Of a stretch of 64,000 nucleotides of DNA, positions 50,524 through 58,726 are shown one piece after another (positions within the stretch are counted from its first letter, which is position 1; each line of letters begins with the position of its first letter). A program made the position numbers and the translations under genes. The stretch is taken from assembly GCA_963722815.1 (NCBI GenBank), contig CAVROM010000003.1:1-64000 (forward strand), given 5' to 3'. This stretch comes from DASQFQ01 sp963722815. Lineage in GTDB: Bacteria; Actinomycetota; Thermoleophilia; Solirubrobacterales; Solirubrobacteraceae. The notes beneath the pieces were generated by a model, which worked only from the letters and a program-made list of their open reading frames with translations, had not been told where the DNA came from and searched no databases.

Positions 50524-51764
50524 TCCGGCGCAAGCGTGACGGCGGCGCCCTCAGCGAGGAGGAGCTGCGCTGGCTCGTGCGGGGGATCACCGACGGCAGC
50601 GTCACCGACGGCCAGGCGGCGGCGTTCGCGATGGCGGTCTTCTTCCGCGACCTCGAGCCCGCCGAGCGGGTGACGCTCACGACCGCGATGCGCGACTCCG
50701 GGAGCGTGCTGAGCTGGGACCTCGACGGCCCCGTGCTCGACAAGCACTCGACCGGCGGCGTGGGCGACAAGGTCTCGCTGATCCTCGCGCCGGTGCTCGC
50801 TGCCTGCGGCGCCTACGTGCCGATGATCTCGGGCCGCGGGCTCGGCCACACGGGCGGGACGCTCGACAAGCTCGACTCGATCCCCGGCTACGACTCGGTG
50901 CCAGAGCTCGAGCGGCTGCGCGCGGCGGTCGCCGAGGCGGGCTGCGCGATCGTCGGCCAGACCGCCGACCTCGCCCCCGCCGACCGCCGCCTCTACGCGC
51001 TGCGCGACGCCACCGGCACGGTCGAGTCGATCCCGCTGATCGTCGCCTCGATCCTCTCCAAGAAGCTGGCCGAGGGGCTCGACGGGCTGGTGATGGACAT
51101 CAAGGCAGGCTCGGGCGCGTTCATGCCCACGCGCGAGGCCTCCGCCGAGCTGGGCCGCGCGATCGCCGAGGTCTCGGAGGGCGCCGGCCTGCCCTGCACC
51201 GCCCTGCTCACCGACATGGACCAGGTGCTCGGGCGCACCGCCGGCAACGCGCTCGAGGTCCGCGAGTCGCTCGACGTGCTCCGCGACGGCACCGGCGAGC
51301 CGCGGCTGGTCGAGGTCACGCTCGCGCTGGCCCGCGCCGCGCTCGAGCTCGCCGGCCTCGACGCCGACCCGCAGGAGGCGCTGACCTCGGGCGCCGCGGC
51401 GGAGCGCTTCGAGCGGATGGTCGGCGCGCTCGGCGGCACGCTCGGCGACCTGCCCGAGGCTTCCGTGCGCCGCGAGGTGACCGCGAGCGGCGTCGTCCAG
51501 GCCATCGACGTCCGCGCGCTCGGGCTCGTGGTGATGGAGCTGGGCGGCGGCCGGCGCCGCGAGACCGACGCCATCGACCATGCGGTCGGCCTCGCCGACG
51601 TCGCCGGCCTGGGCGAGGACGCCGGCCGGCTCGCCACCGTCCACGCCCGCGACGAGCAGAGCGCCGCCCAAGCCGAGGACGCGGTGCGCGCCGCGTTCAC
51701 CACAGGCGACGGCGCGGTCGAGCCGCCGCCCCTCGTCGAGCGGATAGGCTCGCCCGATGGCTGA
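50496..51764 (+). CDS. deoA: Thymidine/pyrimidine-nucleoside phosphorylase
   Basis: This 422-residue protein has the family signature SGRGLGHTGGTLDKLDSIPG and KHSTGGVGDKVSLILAPVLAACG, DIKAGSGAFMPTREAS and the C-terminal all-beta-like domain (DVRALGLVVMELGGGRRRETDAIDHAVGL). It converts thymidine or uridine and phosphate to base plus sugar phosphate. The branch (DeoA or Pdp) cannot be settled by eye. The start is a GTG inside the 3' end of the PNP gene, so the genes are translationally coupled. Confidence 0.95.
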   Translation: MGRVFAQELIRRKRDGGALSEEELRWLVRGITDGSVTDGQAAAFAMAVFFRDLEPAERVTLTTAMRDSGSVLSWDLDGPVLDKHSTGGVGDKVSLILAPVLAACGAYVPMISGRGLGHTGGTLDKLDSIPGYDSVPELERLRAAVAEAGCAIVGQTADLAPADRRLYALRDATGTVESIPLIVASILSKKLAEGLDGLVMDIKAGSGAFMPTREASAELGRAIAEVSEGAGLPCTALLTDMDQVLGRTAGNALEVRESLDVLRDGTGEPRLVEVTLALARAALELAGLDADPQEALTSGAAAERFERMVGALGGTLGDLPEASVRREVTASGVVQAIDVRALGLVVMELGGGRRRETDAIDHAVGLADVAGLGEDAGRLATVHARDEQSAAQAEDAVRAAFTTGDGAVEPPPLVERIGSPDG

Positions 51765-52176
51765 GCTCCCGCCTGAGGTCCGCGCGCTGTTCGAGGGCGC
51801 GAACTTCGTCCACCTGGCCACCCTGACCAAGGACGGCTCGCCCAGCTCGACCGCGATCTGGGCCGGCCACGAGGGCGACGACATCGTGTTCTTCACCGGG
51901 GTGGACAGCCTGAAGGCGCGCAACATGGAGCGCGATCCGCGCGTGGCGATCTCCGTCACCGATCACGACGACCCGTACCAGACCGCCCAGCTCCGCGGCG
52001 TCCTCAAGGAGGTCCGCGGCGTCGGGGAGGCCCACGCGCTCGCGGACGAGCTCGCGGTCCGCTACACCGGCGAGCCGTTCCCCTACAAGCCGCCGACCTC
52101 GCGCAAGTACGTGATCGAGGTCCACAAGGTCCGCTCGACCCAGCTGCCGTTCGAGCACCGCCCGTCGGCCGCGTGA
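51757..52176 (+). CDS. PPOX-class (F420/FMN split-barrel) protein
   Basis: This 139-residue split-barrel flavoprotein shows FVHLATLTKDGSPSSTAIWAGHEGDDIVFFTGVDSLKARNMERDPRVAISVTDHDDPYQTAQLRGVLKEV. The family in actinobacteria uses F420 or FMN and reduces or binds small aromatic cofactors. Its place inside a nucleoside salvage operon, with ATG and GTGA overlaps on both sides, is unexpected. It may act on a flavin- or deazaflavin-related compound rather than on nucleosides. Confidence 0.88.
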   Translation: MAELPPEVRALFEGANFVHLATLTKDGSPSSTAIWAGHEGDDIVFFTGVDSLKARNMERDPRVAISVTDHDDPYQTAQLRGVLKEVRGVGEAHALADELAVRYTGEPFPYKPPTSRKYVIEVHKVRSTQLPFEHRPSAA

Positions 52177-53138
52177 CCGTTCCCAAGGCCGAGCTCCACG
52201 TCCACGTCGAGGGCGCGGCGTCCCCCGACCTGATCCAGCGCATCGCCGCCCGCAACGGCATCAAGGTCCCCGACGGCGTGATCGGGCCGGACGGGAAGTT
52301 CCTGTGGCGCGACTTCCTCGACTTCCTCAACACCTACGACGCCGCCACCAGCGTCATCCGCACCGGCGAGGACTACCGCGACATCGTCTACGAGTACCTC
52401 GTCAAGTGCGCCGCCGAGGGCACAATCTACGTCGAGCTGACCGCCTCCGCCGACCACGCGACCCAGGTCGGCCTGTCCGACGAGGAGCATCTCGCCGCGC
52501 TCGCCCAGGGCATCGACGACGCCCGCGTGGAGACCGGCATCGAGGCCCGTATCGTCATGAGCTGCGTCCGCCACTTCGGCGCCGAGAAGGCCCGCGAGGT
52601 CGCCCGCCGCACCGTCGACGGTCCGCACCCGTACGTCACCGGCTTCGGCATGGGCGGCGACGAGGCGGGCTTCCCGCCCGAGGCCTTCGCGCCTGCGTTC
52701 GAGGTCGCGCGCGAGGCCGGGCTCGGCCTCACCGTCCACGCGGGCGAGTGGGCGGGGCCGGAGAGCGTCCGCGGCGGGCTGGCGCTCGGCGTCAGCCGGA
52801 TCGGCCACGGCGTCCGCGCCAGCGAGGATCCGGAGCTCGTGGCCGAACTGGCCGAGCGCGGGACGGTGCTCGAGGTATGCCCCACCTCGAACGTGGTCCT
52901 AGGCCTCTACCCCAGCTACGAGGCGCACCCGCTGCCCGCGCTACGCGCCGCCGGGGTGCCCGTGACGCTCGGCTCGGACGACCCGCCGTACTGGGACGCG
53001 TCGATCGGCGGCGAGTACGCGGTGGCGGCCGAGCGCATGGGCTTCGACGAAGAGGCGCTGCGCGAGGTCACCCGAACCGCGCTCCGTGCGGCTTTCGTCG
53101 AGGAGGAGGTTCGGCGGCGCCTGCTCGATCTCGTCTAG
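52173..53138 (+). CDS. add: Adenosine deaminase
   Basis: This 321-residue TIM-barrel metal enzyme has zinc ligands in AELHVHVEG, catalytic TVHAGEWAGPESVRGGLALGVSRIGHGVRA (Glu in HAGE, His in GHG) and GSDDPPYWDASIGGEY (Asp). It deaminates adenosine to inosine, which PNP then cleaves. GTG start in a GTGA overlap with the PPOX gene. A gap of 44 bp, with a good ribosome-binding site at its end, leads to the importer genes. Confidence 0.95.
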   Translation: MTVPKAELHVHVEGAASPDLIQRIAARNGIKVPDGVIGPDGKFLWRDFLDFLNTYDAATSVIRTGEDYRDIVYEYLVKCAAEGTIYVELTASADHATQVGLSDEEHLAALAQGIDDARVETGIEARIVMSCVRHFGAEKAREVARRTVDGPHPYVTGFGMGGDEAGFPPEAFAPAFEVAREAGLGLTVHAGEWAGPESVRGGLALGVSRIGHGVRASEDPELVAELAERGTVLEVCPTSNVVLGLYPSYEAHPLPALRAAGVPVTLGSDDPPYWDASIGGEYAVAAERMGFDEEALREVTRTALRAAFVEEEVRRRLLDLV

Positions 53139-53182
53139 GCTCCGGCGCAATTCGTAGTCAGCCCCCTGAGGAGGGAGCGTTC

Positions 53183-54235
53183 GTGAGGCAGAACTTGATC
53201 CGGTGGTTGCTCGTTGGCGTGCTCGTTTGCGGGTCCGCGGCCTTGGTGGCCTGTGGCTCTGACGACAGCTCGAGCAAGTCCAACGACAGCAGCAGCTCCA
53301 GCAGCGGGAAGAAGAAGATCCGGATCGCCATGGTCACGGACATCGGCGGCCTGAACGACCGCGGGTTCAACGCGCTCGCCTACAAGGGCCTGCAGCAGGC
53401 GAAGTCCGATCTCGGCGCCGACATCCGCGTCCTGACGTCGAAGTCCAACGCCGACTACGTGCCGAACCTCTCAACCCTCGCCCGCCAGAAGTACGACCTC
53501 GTGATCGGCGTCGGCTTCCTGATGGGTGACGCCATGGCCAAGGTCGCCAAGTCGTTCCCGCAGACGAACTTCGCGATCATCGACTTCCCCTCCGCGGCGC
53601 TGAAGGGCAAGCCCAAGAACGTCCACGGGCTGCTGTTCAAGGAGAACGAGGCCGGCTATCTCGTGGGGACCATGGCCGGGCTCTACACGAAGAAGAAGGG
53701 CGGCAAGCAGGTCGTATCGGCCGTCGGCGGCCAGAAGGTGCCTGCCGTCGACTCGTACGCCGCGGGCTATGAGGCCGGCGCCAAGAAGGCCAACCCGGGG
53801 ATCAAGGTGCTCTTCTCCTACTCGCAGGACTTCGTCGATCAGGCGAAGTGCAAGGAGATCGCGCTCAACCAGATCGGCCAGGGTTCGCAGGTCGTCTTCG
53901 CGATCGCGGGCCAGTGCGGCCTCGGCGCGCTCGACGCGGCCAAGCAGAAGAACGTCCAGGGCATCGGCGTCGACGCCGACCAGGGCTACGTCAACGGCAA
54001 CGTCATGACGTCGGCCCTCAAGAAGGTCGACGTCGCGGCGTTCGACACCGCCAAGGATGTCCAGGACGGGAAGTTCAAGCCCGGCACCGACACCGTCTTC
54101 GACGTCAAGTCGGGCGGCGTCGGCCTGGGCACGGTCTCCGCCGCCGGCCAGCCGTTCGAGGCCGACGTCAAGAAGGTCCAGGACCAGATCGCCTCGGGCG
54201 AGATCACCGACATCCCGACGGAGCCGGGCAAGTAA
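53183..54235 (+). CDS. BMP-family nucleoside-binding lipoprotein (ABC importer)
   Basis: This 350-residue protein has the lipoprotein signal VRQNLIRWLLVGVLVCGSAALVAC with lipobox Cys24. A Ser/Asp/Lys-rich tether leads to the PnrA/BMP fold: RIAMVTDIGGLNDRGFNALAYKGLQQA, YDLVIGVGFLMGDAMAKVAKSFPQTNFAIIDF, HGLLFKENEAGYLVGTMAGL and QGIGVDADQGYV. BMP proteins bind purine or pyrimidine nucleosides outside the membrane and pass them to the permease. GGAGG precedes the GTG start. Confidence 0.94.
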   Translation: MRQNLIRWLLVGVLVCGSAALVACGSDDSSSKSNDSSSSSSGKKKIRIAMVTDIGGLNDRGFNALAYKGLQQAKSDLGADIRVLTSKSNADYVPNLSTLARQKYDLVIGVGFLMGDAMAKVAKSFPQTNFAIIDFPSAALKGKPKNVHGLLFKENEAGYLVGTMAGLYTKKKGGKQVVSAVGGQKVPAVDSYAAGYEAGAKKANPGIKVLFSYSQDFVDQAKCKEIALNQIGQGSQVVFAIAGQCGLGALDAAKQKNVQGIGVDADQGYVNGNVMTSALKKVDVAAFDTAKDVQDGKFKPGTDTVFDVKSGGVGLGTVSAAGQPFEADVKKVQDQIASGEITDIPTEPGK

Positions 54236-55767
54236 CCGCAAGCGGCAGCGATACCCCGCTCGCCCTCGAGCTCCAGGGCGTCACCAAACGATTCGGCGCG
54301 GTCGTCGCGAACGACCGCGTCGATTTCGACCTGCGCAAGGGCGAGGTCCACGCCCTGCTGGGTGAGAACGGCGCGGGCAAGTCGACGCTGATGAGCGTCC
54401 TCTACGGGCTCTACAGCCCGGACGAGGGCGAGATGCACCTGAACGGCGAGCCGGTCGTGATCGACTCGCCGTCACGTGCCATCGAGCTCGGGATCGGCAT
54501 GGTGTTCCAGCACTTCATGCTCGTCCCGGTGATGACGGTGGCCGAGAACATCGTCCTCGCCGACGAGCCGCGCAAGGGCCTGCTGCTGGACACGAAGGAG
54601 GCCGCCCGGCGCGTGCGCGAGCTCTCCGATCGCTTCGGGCTCGCGGTCGATCCCGACGAGCGGGTGGCCGACATCTCGGTCGGCACCCAGCAGCGGGTGG
54701 AGATCCTGCGCGCGCTCGACCGCGGCGCCGACGTGCTGATCCTCGACGAGCCGACCGCGGTGCTGACCGCGCAGGAGACGCAGGAGCTGTTCCGGATCCT
54801 GCGCACGCTGACCGCGGAAGGGAAGTCGATCGTCTTCATCTCCCACAAGCTCGGCGAGGTCCTCGACATCGCCGACCGCGTGAGCGTGCTGCGGCGCGGC
54901 AAGAAGGTCGAGACGGTGTCGACCGAGGGCGCGACCGAGGAGTCGCTCGCGCGCATGATGGTCGGCCGCGACGTGCTGTTCCGCGTCGCCAAGGAGCCGG
55001 CCAAGCCGGGCGGCGCGCTGCTCGAGGTCGCCGGTCTCGAGGTGGTCGACGACCGTGATCTGCCCGCCGTGCAGGGCGTCTCGTTCGAGGTACGGGCGGG
55101 CGAGATCGTCGGCATCGCCGGCGTCGACGACAACGGCCAGGGCGAGCTGGTGGAGACGCTGACCGGGCTGCGCGCCGCGGTCGCCGGGACCGTGAAGGTG
55201 GACGGGCGCGACGTGACCCGCGCCGACGTGCGCGGCAAGCTCGACGCCGGGATCGGCCACATCGCCGAGGACCGCCACCGGCGCGGGCTGGTGCTCGACT
55301 TCAACCTGGCCGAGAACCTGTGCCTGCGCGACTACAACCGCGCGCCGATCGCCAAGCGCGGCCTGATCTCGCCGAAGCGCATGAACGAGCGGGCGCAGCC
55401 GCTGCTCGAGGAGTACGACGTGCGCGGCGGCTCGTGCGACGCGCTCGCGCTGTCGCTCTCGGGCGGCAACCAGCAGAAGGTCGTGATCGCGCGCGAGATC
55501 GCCGAGGAGCCGAAGGTGCTGATCGCCGCGCAGCCGACGCGCGGGCTCGACGTCGGCGCGATCGAGTTCGTCCACTCGCAGCTGATCGCCCAGCGCGACG
55601 CCGGGCGCGGCGTGCTGCTCGTGTCGCTCGAGCTCGAGGAGATCCGCTCGCTGAGCGATCGCGTGCTGGTCATGTATGACGGCCGCGTCGTCGCCGAGCT
55701 GTCGCCCGAGGCGTCGGAGGAGGAGTTCGGCGTGGCGATGCTCGGCGGGAAGCGCGAGGCCGCTTGA
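54232..55767 (+). CDS. Nucleoside ABC importer ATPase (two ABC domains), start codon GTA
   Basis: This 511-residue protein (NupA/RbsA type) has in domain 1 Walker A GENGAGKST, signature SVGTQQRVEIL and Walker B VLILDEPTAVLTAQE. Domain 2 has a degenerate P-loop GVDDNGQGEL, signature LSGGNQQK and VLIAAQPTRGLD. No ATG, GTG, TTG or CTG start occurs near the beginning of the conserved sequence. The frame enters at GTAACC, four bases shared with the TAA stop of the binding-protein gene. Neighbouring genes here use GTGA overlaps, so GTAA looks like a GTG start changed by one base. It may be read poorly, or the base may be a sequencing error. Confidence 0.88.
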   Translation, partial: VTASGSDTPLALELQGVTKRFGAVVANDRVDFDLRKGEVHALLGENGAGKSTLMSVLYGLYSPDEGEMHLNGEPVVIDSPSRAIELGIGMVFQHFMLVPVMTVAENIVLADEPRKGLLLDTKEAARRVRELSDRFGLAVDPDERVADISVGTQQRVEILRALDRGADVLILDEPTAVLTAQETQELFRILRTLTAEGKSIVFISHKLGEVLDIADRVSVLRRGKKVETVSTEGATEESLARMMVGRDVLFRVAKEPAKPGGALLEVAGLEVVDDRDLPAVQGVSFEVRAGEIVGIAGVDDNGQGELVETLTGLRAAVAGTVKVDGRDVTRADVRGKLDAGIGHIAEDRHRRGLVLDFNLAENLCLRDYNRAPIAKRGLISPKRMNERAQPLLEEYDVRGGSCDALALSLSGGNQQKVVIAREIAEEPKVLIAAQPTRGLDVGAIEFVHSQLIAQRDAGRGVLLVSLELEEIRSLSDRVLVMYDGRVVAELSPEASEEEFGVAMLGGKREAA

Positions 55768-56927
55768 GGGCCTACCTGCGGGCCGGCGGGGTCATCACGC
55801 CGCTGCTGACGGCGCTGATCGCGTTCGCGATCGGCGGGCTGGTGATCGCCATCACCGGCTCGAGCCCGTTCAGCACCTACAAGGCGATCTTCGACGGGTC
55901 GGGCCTGAACTGGTTCTTCCCCTGGATCTCCTCGGAGGACCGCTCGCTGGCCGCGCTGAACCTGCAGCAGACGCTGATCCTCACGACGCCGCTGATCCTC
56001 ACCGGCATGGCGGTGGCGTACGCGTTCCGCGCCGGGCTGTTCAACATCGGCGGGCAGGGCCAGTACTTCGCCGGGCTCTACCTCGGCGTGATCATCGGCT
56101 CGTCGCTGGGCGGCCTGCCGGGCGTCCTCCACGTGCTGCTCGCGCTGGTCCTCGGCGCGCTGGCGGGCGCGATCTGGGGCGGGATCGCGGGCTTCCTGAA
56201 GGCGCGCACGGGCGCCAACGAGGTGATCTCGACGATCATGCTCAACTACTGCGCGCTGTGGATCGGGGTGTGGGCGTTCGGCCTCGGCGGCCCGCTGCAC
56301 TCCGATGACGCATCGGACAAGTCGGTGCCGATCTCCAACGCGGTGCACGGCAATGCCAGGCTGCCGGTGTTCTGGGGCGACCCGGAGCTGCAGGGGCTGC
56401 ACATCGGGATCTTCATCGCGCTCGTCGCGCTCGCGCTGTTCTGGGTGCTGCTGAACCGGTCGGTGGCCGGCTACGAGGCGCGGGCGGTCGGCTTCAACCC
56501 CGACGCGGCGGAGTACGGCGGCATCCACGCGGGGCGGACGTACACGAAGGTGATGCTGATCTGCGGCGGCTTCGCGGGGCTCGCGGGCGCGATCGACGTG
56601 CTCGGCTGGCAGTTCGCGGTCGCCACCAACGACATCCAGAACGCCGGCGTGGTGGGGGCGGGCTTCATCGGCATCGCGGTCGCGCTGCTGGGCCGCAACA
56701 CGACGAGCGGGGTGTTCTTCAGCGCGATCCTGTTCGGCGCGCTGATCAACGGAACGTCGGTGCGCAACCTCGACCCGACGATCTTCAAGCCCGAGCTGGC
56801 GACGAACCTGACGCTGATCATCCAGGGCCTGATCGTCCTGCTGGTCTCGGCGCCGGTGATCGTGACGGCGCTCTACCGGCTGCGGCCGAAGCGCTCGCGC
56901 CCTGACCCGGAGGCCGAGGTCACATGA
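55764..56927 (+). CDS. Nucleoside ABC importer permease 1
   Basis: This 387-residue BPD_transp_2 family membrane protein has about ten TM segments. It includes LILTGMAVAYAFRAGLFNIGGQGQYFAGLYLGV and KARTGANEVISTIMLNYCALWIGVWAF, characteristic of the BmpC/NupB permease. The start TTG overlaps the ATPase stop (TTGA). It pairs with the next gene to form the channel. Confidence 0.94.
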   Translation: MRAYLRAGGVITPLLTALIAFAIGGLVIAITGSSPFSTYKAIFDGSGLNWFFPWISSEDRSLAALNLQQTLILTTPLILTGMAVAYAFRAGLFNIGGQGQYFAGLYLGVIIGSSLGGLPGVLHVLLALVLGALAGAIWGGIAGFLKARTGANEVISTIMLNYCALWIGVWAFGLGGPLHSDDASDKSVPISNAVHGNARLPVFWGDPELQGLHIGIFIALVALALFWVLLNRSVAGYEARAVGFNPDAAEYGGIHAGRTYTKVMLICGGFAGLAGAIDVLGWQFAVATNDIQNAGVVGAGFIGIAVALLGRNTTSGVFFSAILFGALINGTSVRNLDPTIFKPELATNLTLIIQGLIVLLVSAPVIVTALYRLRPKRSRPDPEAEVT

Positions 56928-58126
56928 CCGCCGCGCTGGGTCGCCGCCTCGACCTCGGCACCGCCAACCGCCCCGTGTGGGCCGGCTGGAGCGCCGTGGC
57001 GCTCGGCGTCTTCGCCTGGTGGCTCACGCTTCCTCCGCTGCTGGTCCGCACGCCGGCGCCCTCGCTCGTGATCGCGGCGGCGGCGGTCGGCCTCGGGCTG
57101 TGGACGGTGCGCGAGGGCGAACGGCGGCTCGGCTGGGGCGCGGTCGTCGCGGGCGTGATCGGAGCGCTCGGGGCGGTGGCGGCGACGCAATCCGGCGAGG
57201 GACACCTCAACGAGGTCGTCGTGTGGTCGGCGCTGGCCGCGGCGATGCTGCGGTTCGCGACGCCGCTGGTGTTCGGCGCGCTGGGTGGGATCGTCTCCGA
57301 GCGCTCCGGCGTGGTGAACATCGGGCTCGAGGGGATGATGCTCTGCGGTGCCTTCTTCGCGATCTACGGCGCGGATCTCGTCAACGGCTGGATCGGCGGT
57401 CTGCTCATCGGGATGGCGGCGGGCGCCGTGCTCGCGCTCGTACACGCGGTCTTCTCGATCTCGCTGCGCGCCGACCAGATCGTCTCCGGCTTCGCGGTCA
57501 ACTTCCTCGCGCTGGGCCTGACCGGCTACATCTTCCTCTACCACTACGGCGAGAAGGGCACCCCCGACAACCTCCCGCAGGTCCCCGACGTCTCGCTCCC
57601 GATCACGTCGATCCCGTTCTTCGGGCCGGCGCTGGACAACCTCAACCTGCTGATCTGGATCGCCCTCCTGCTGGTGCTGCTGGTGTGGCTGTTCGTGTTC
57701 CGCACGCCGACCGGGCTGCGGCTGCGGTCGGTGGGCGAGAACCCGCGCGCAGCAGCGACGGTGGGCATCTCGGTCTACAAGGTGCGGTACTTCTCCGTCA
57801 TCGCGTCGGGCGCCCTGGCGGCGATGGGCGGCGCGTTCCTGTCGCTCGGCTTCGTCCACTCGTTCTCGCAGAACATGACCGCGGGGCGCGGGTTCATCGC
57901 GCTGGCGGTGGTGATCGTGGGCAAGTGGCGACCCGGGCCGGCGCTCGTGGCGGCGCTGGTGTTCGGCTTCACCCAGGCGCTGGCGCAGCGCCTGCCGACG
58001 TTCTCCGAGAGCTCGGCGACGCTGCTGCAGGCGCTGCCCTACGTGGTCACCCTGATCGCGGTCGCGGGACTGGTGGGCCGCTCGATCCCGCCGGCGGCGG
58101 ACGGGGTGCCGTACTCCAAGGAGTAA
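56924..58126 (+). CDS. Nucleoside ABC importer permease 2
   Basis: This 400-residue BPD_transp_2 protein has LVFGALGGIVSERSGVVNIGLEGMMLCGAFFAIYG, the classic NupC-type signature, then ISLRADQIVSGFAVNFLALGLTGY and FVFRTPTGLRLRSVGENPRAAATVGISVYKVRYFSVIASGALAAMGGAFLSLG. Its N-terminal ~110 residues add extra hydrophobic segments. ATGA overlap with permease 1. It is the last gene of the long salvage/uptake operon; two hairpins follow. Confidence 0.94.
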   Translation: MTAALGRRLDLGTANRPVWAGWSAVALGVFAWWLTLPPLLVRTPAPSLVIAAAAVGLGLWTVREGERRLGWGAVVAGVIGALGAVAATQSGEGHLNEVVVWSALAAAMLRFATPLVFGALGGIVSERSGVVNIGLEGMMLCGAFFAIYGADLVNGWIGGLLIGMAAGAVLALVHAVFSISLRADQIVSGFAVNFLALGLTGYIFLYHYGEKGTPDNLPQVPDVSLPITSIPFFGPALDNLNLLIWIALLLVLLVWLFVFRTPTGLRLRSVGENPRAAATVGISVYKVRYFSVIASGALAAMGGAFLSLGFVHSFSQNMTAGRGFIALAVVIVGKWRPGPALVAALVFGFTQALAQRLPTFSESSATLLQALPYVVTLIAVAGLVGRSIPPAADGVPYSKE

Positions 58127-58136
58127 GGGTCTTGGG

Positions 58137-58162
58137 CCTTCGGGCTTCGGTTCGCCCGAGGG
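58137..58162 (+). terminator. Terminator after the nucleoside operon
   Basis: CCTTCGGGC pairs with GCCCGAGGG (one G-T pair) around an 8-base loop, beginning ten bases after the last stop codon of the operon. Confidence 0.7.
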
Positions 58163-58726
58163 ATCGGCGCTGGTGGCCGGCGGGTCCTGTCAGGAAATGG
58201 GACCCGCCGTCGACTTTTCTCCTCGCCCCGTGGCTCGGCGCGCCCTGCCGGGGCCGAAAAGCTCGCCGGCCCGAAGCGCCCTTTCCTGCCGCCCACCGGA
58301 GGGGCGTTTACCGCCACGGGTCCTTGCGTCGCGCGCCACTCGCCCCGGCTAGTGGCAGTGCTCCAATCACGCGATAGGAGCACTCAGGACGCAAGCGGAC
58401 CGCCGGCCGTCGCACCTCAGCGACTTCGCCGGGTCGGGCGTCTACTCGCCTGGGTTCGGTCAGCAGGTTCCGTGGCAGCTTTGGGCCACATCGCGGACAC
58501 CTCCATCACAGGGGGGACCTTCACCGTCGGCCCTTACACCGATTTCTTCGGCAACTCTTGCGACGGAACCACTCACTTCACTGGGCAGTGGATCGCGGCT
58601 TGCACACACGCTCTGATCGTCAGGTGGTGGACCGGAGGTCCGTGGCCCGAATGGGACTCAGCTGCTCGTCAAGTTCTCGGGACGTGGTGCACCTGTGGCG
58701 TCAGGCCTGTGCAGCTCGCTGACGCT
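58163..58726. other. Long intergenic stretch with hairpins
   Basis: No supported gene. Two further inverted repeats stand out: GGCGGGTCC (58179-58187) with GGACCCGCC (58200-58208), a perfect second terminator-like stem, and AGTGCTCC (58357-58364) with GGAGCACT (58377-58384). A plus-strand open frame from 58352 contains GHIADTSITGGTFTVGPYTD and FTGQWIAACTHA in 58470-58610, which could be a decayed secreted-protein fragment. Its downstream half only shadows the hydrolase gene on the other strand. Confidence 0.45.

Noticed and set aside
58352..58726. A real gene on the plus strand beginning at 58352
   Set aside because: Only a short segment looks protein-like, there is no family match I can name, and the remaining two-thirds shadow the hydrolase gene.
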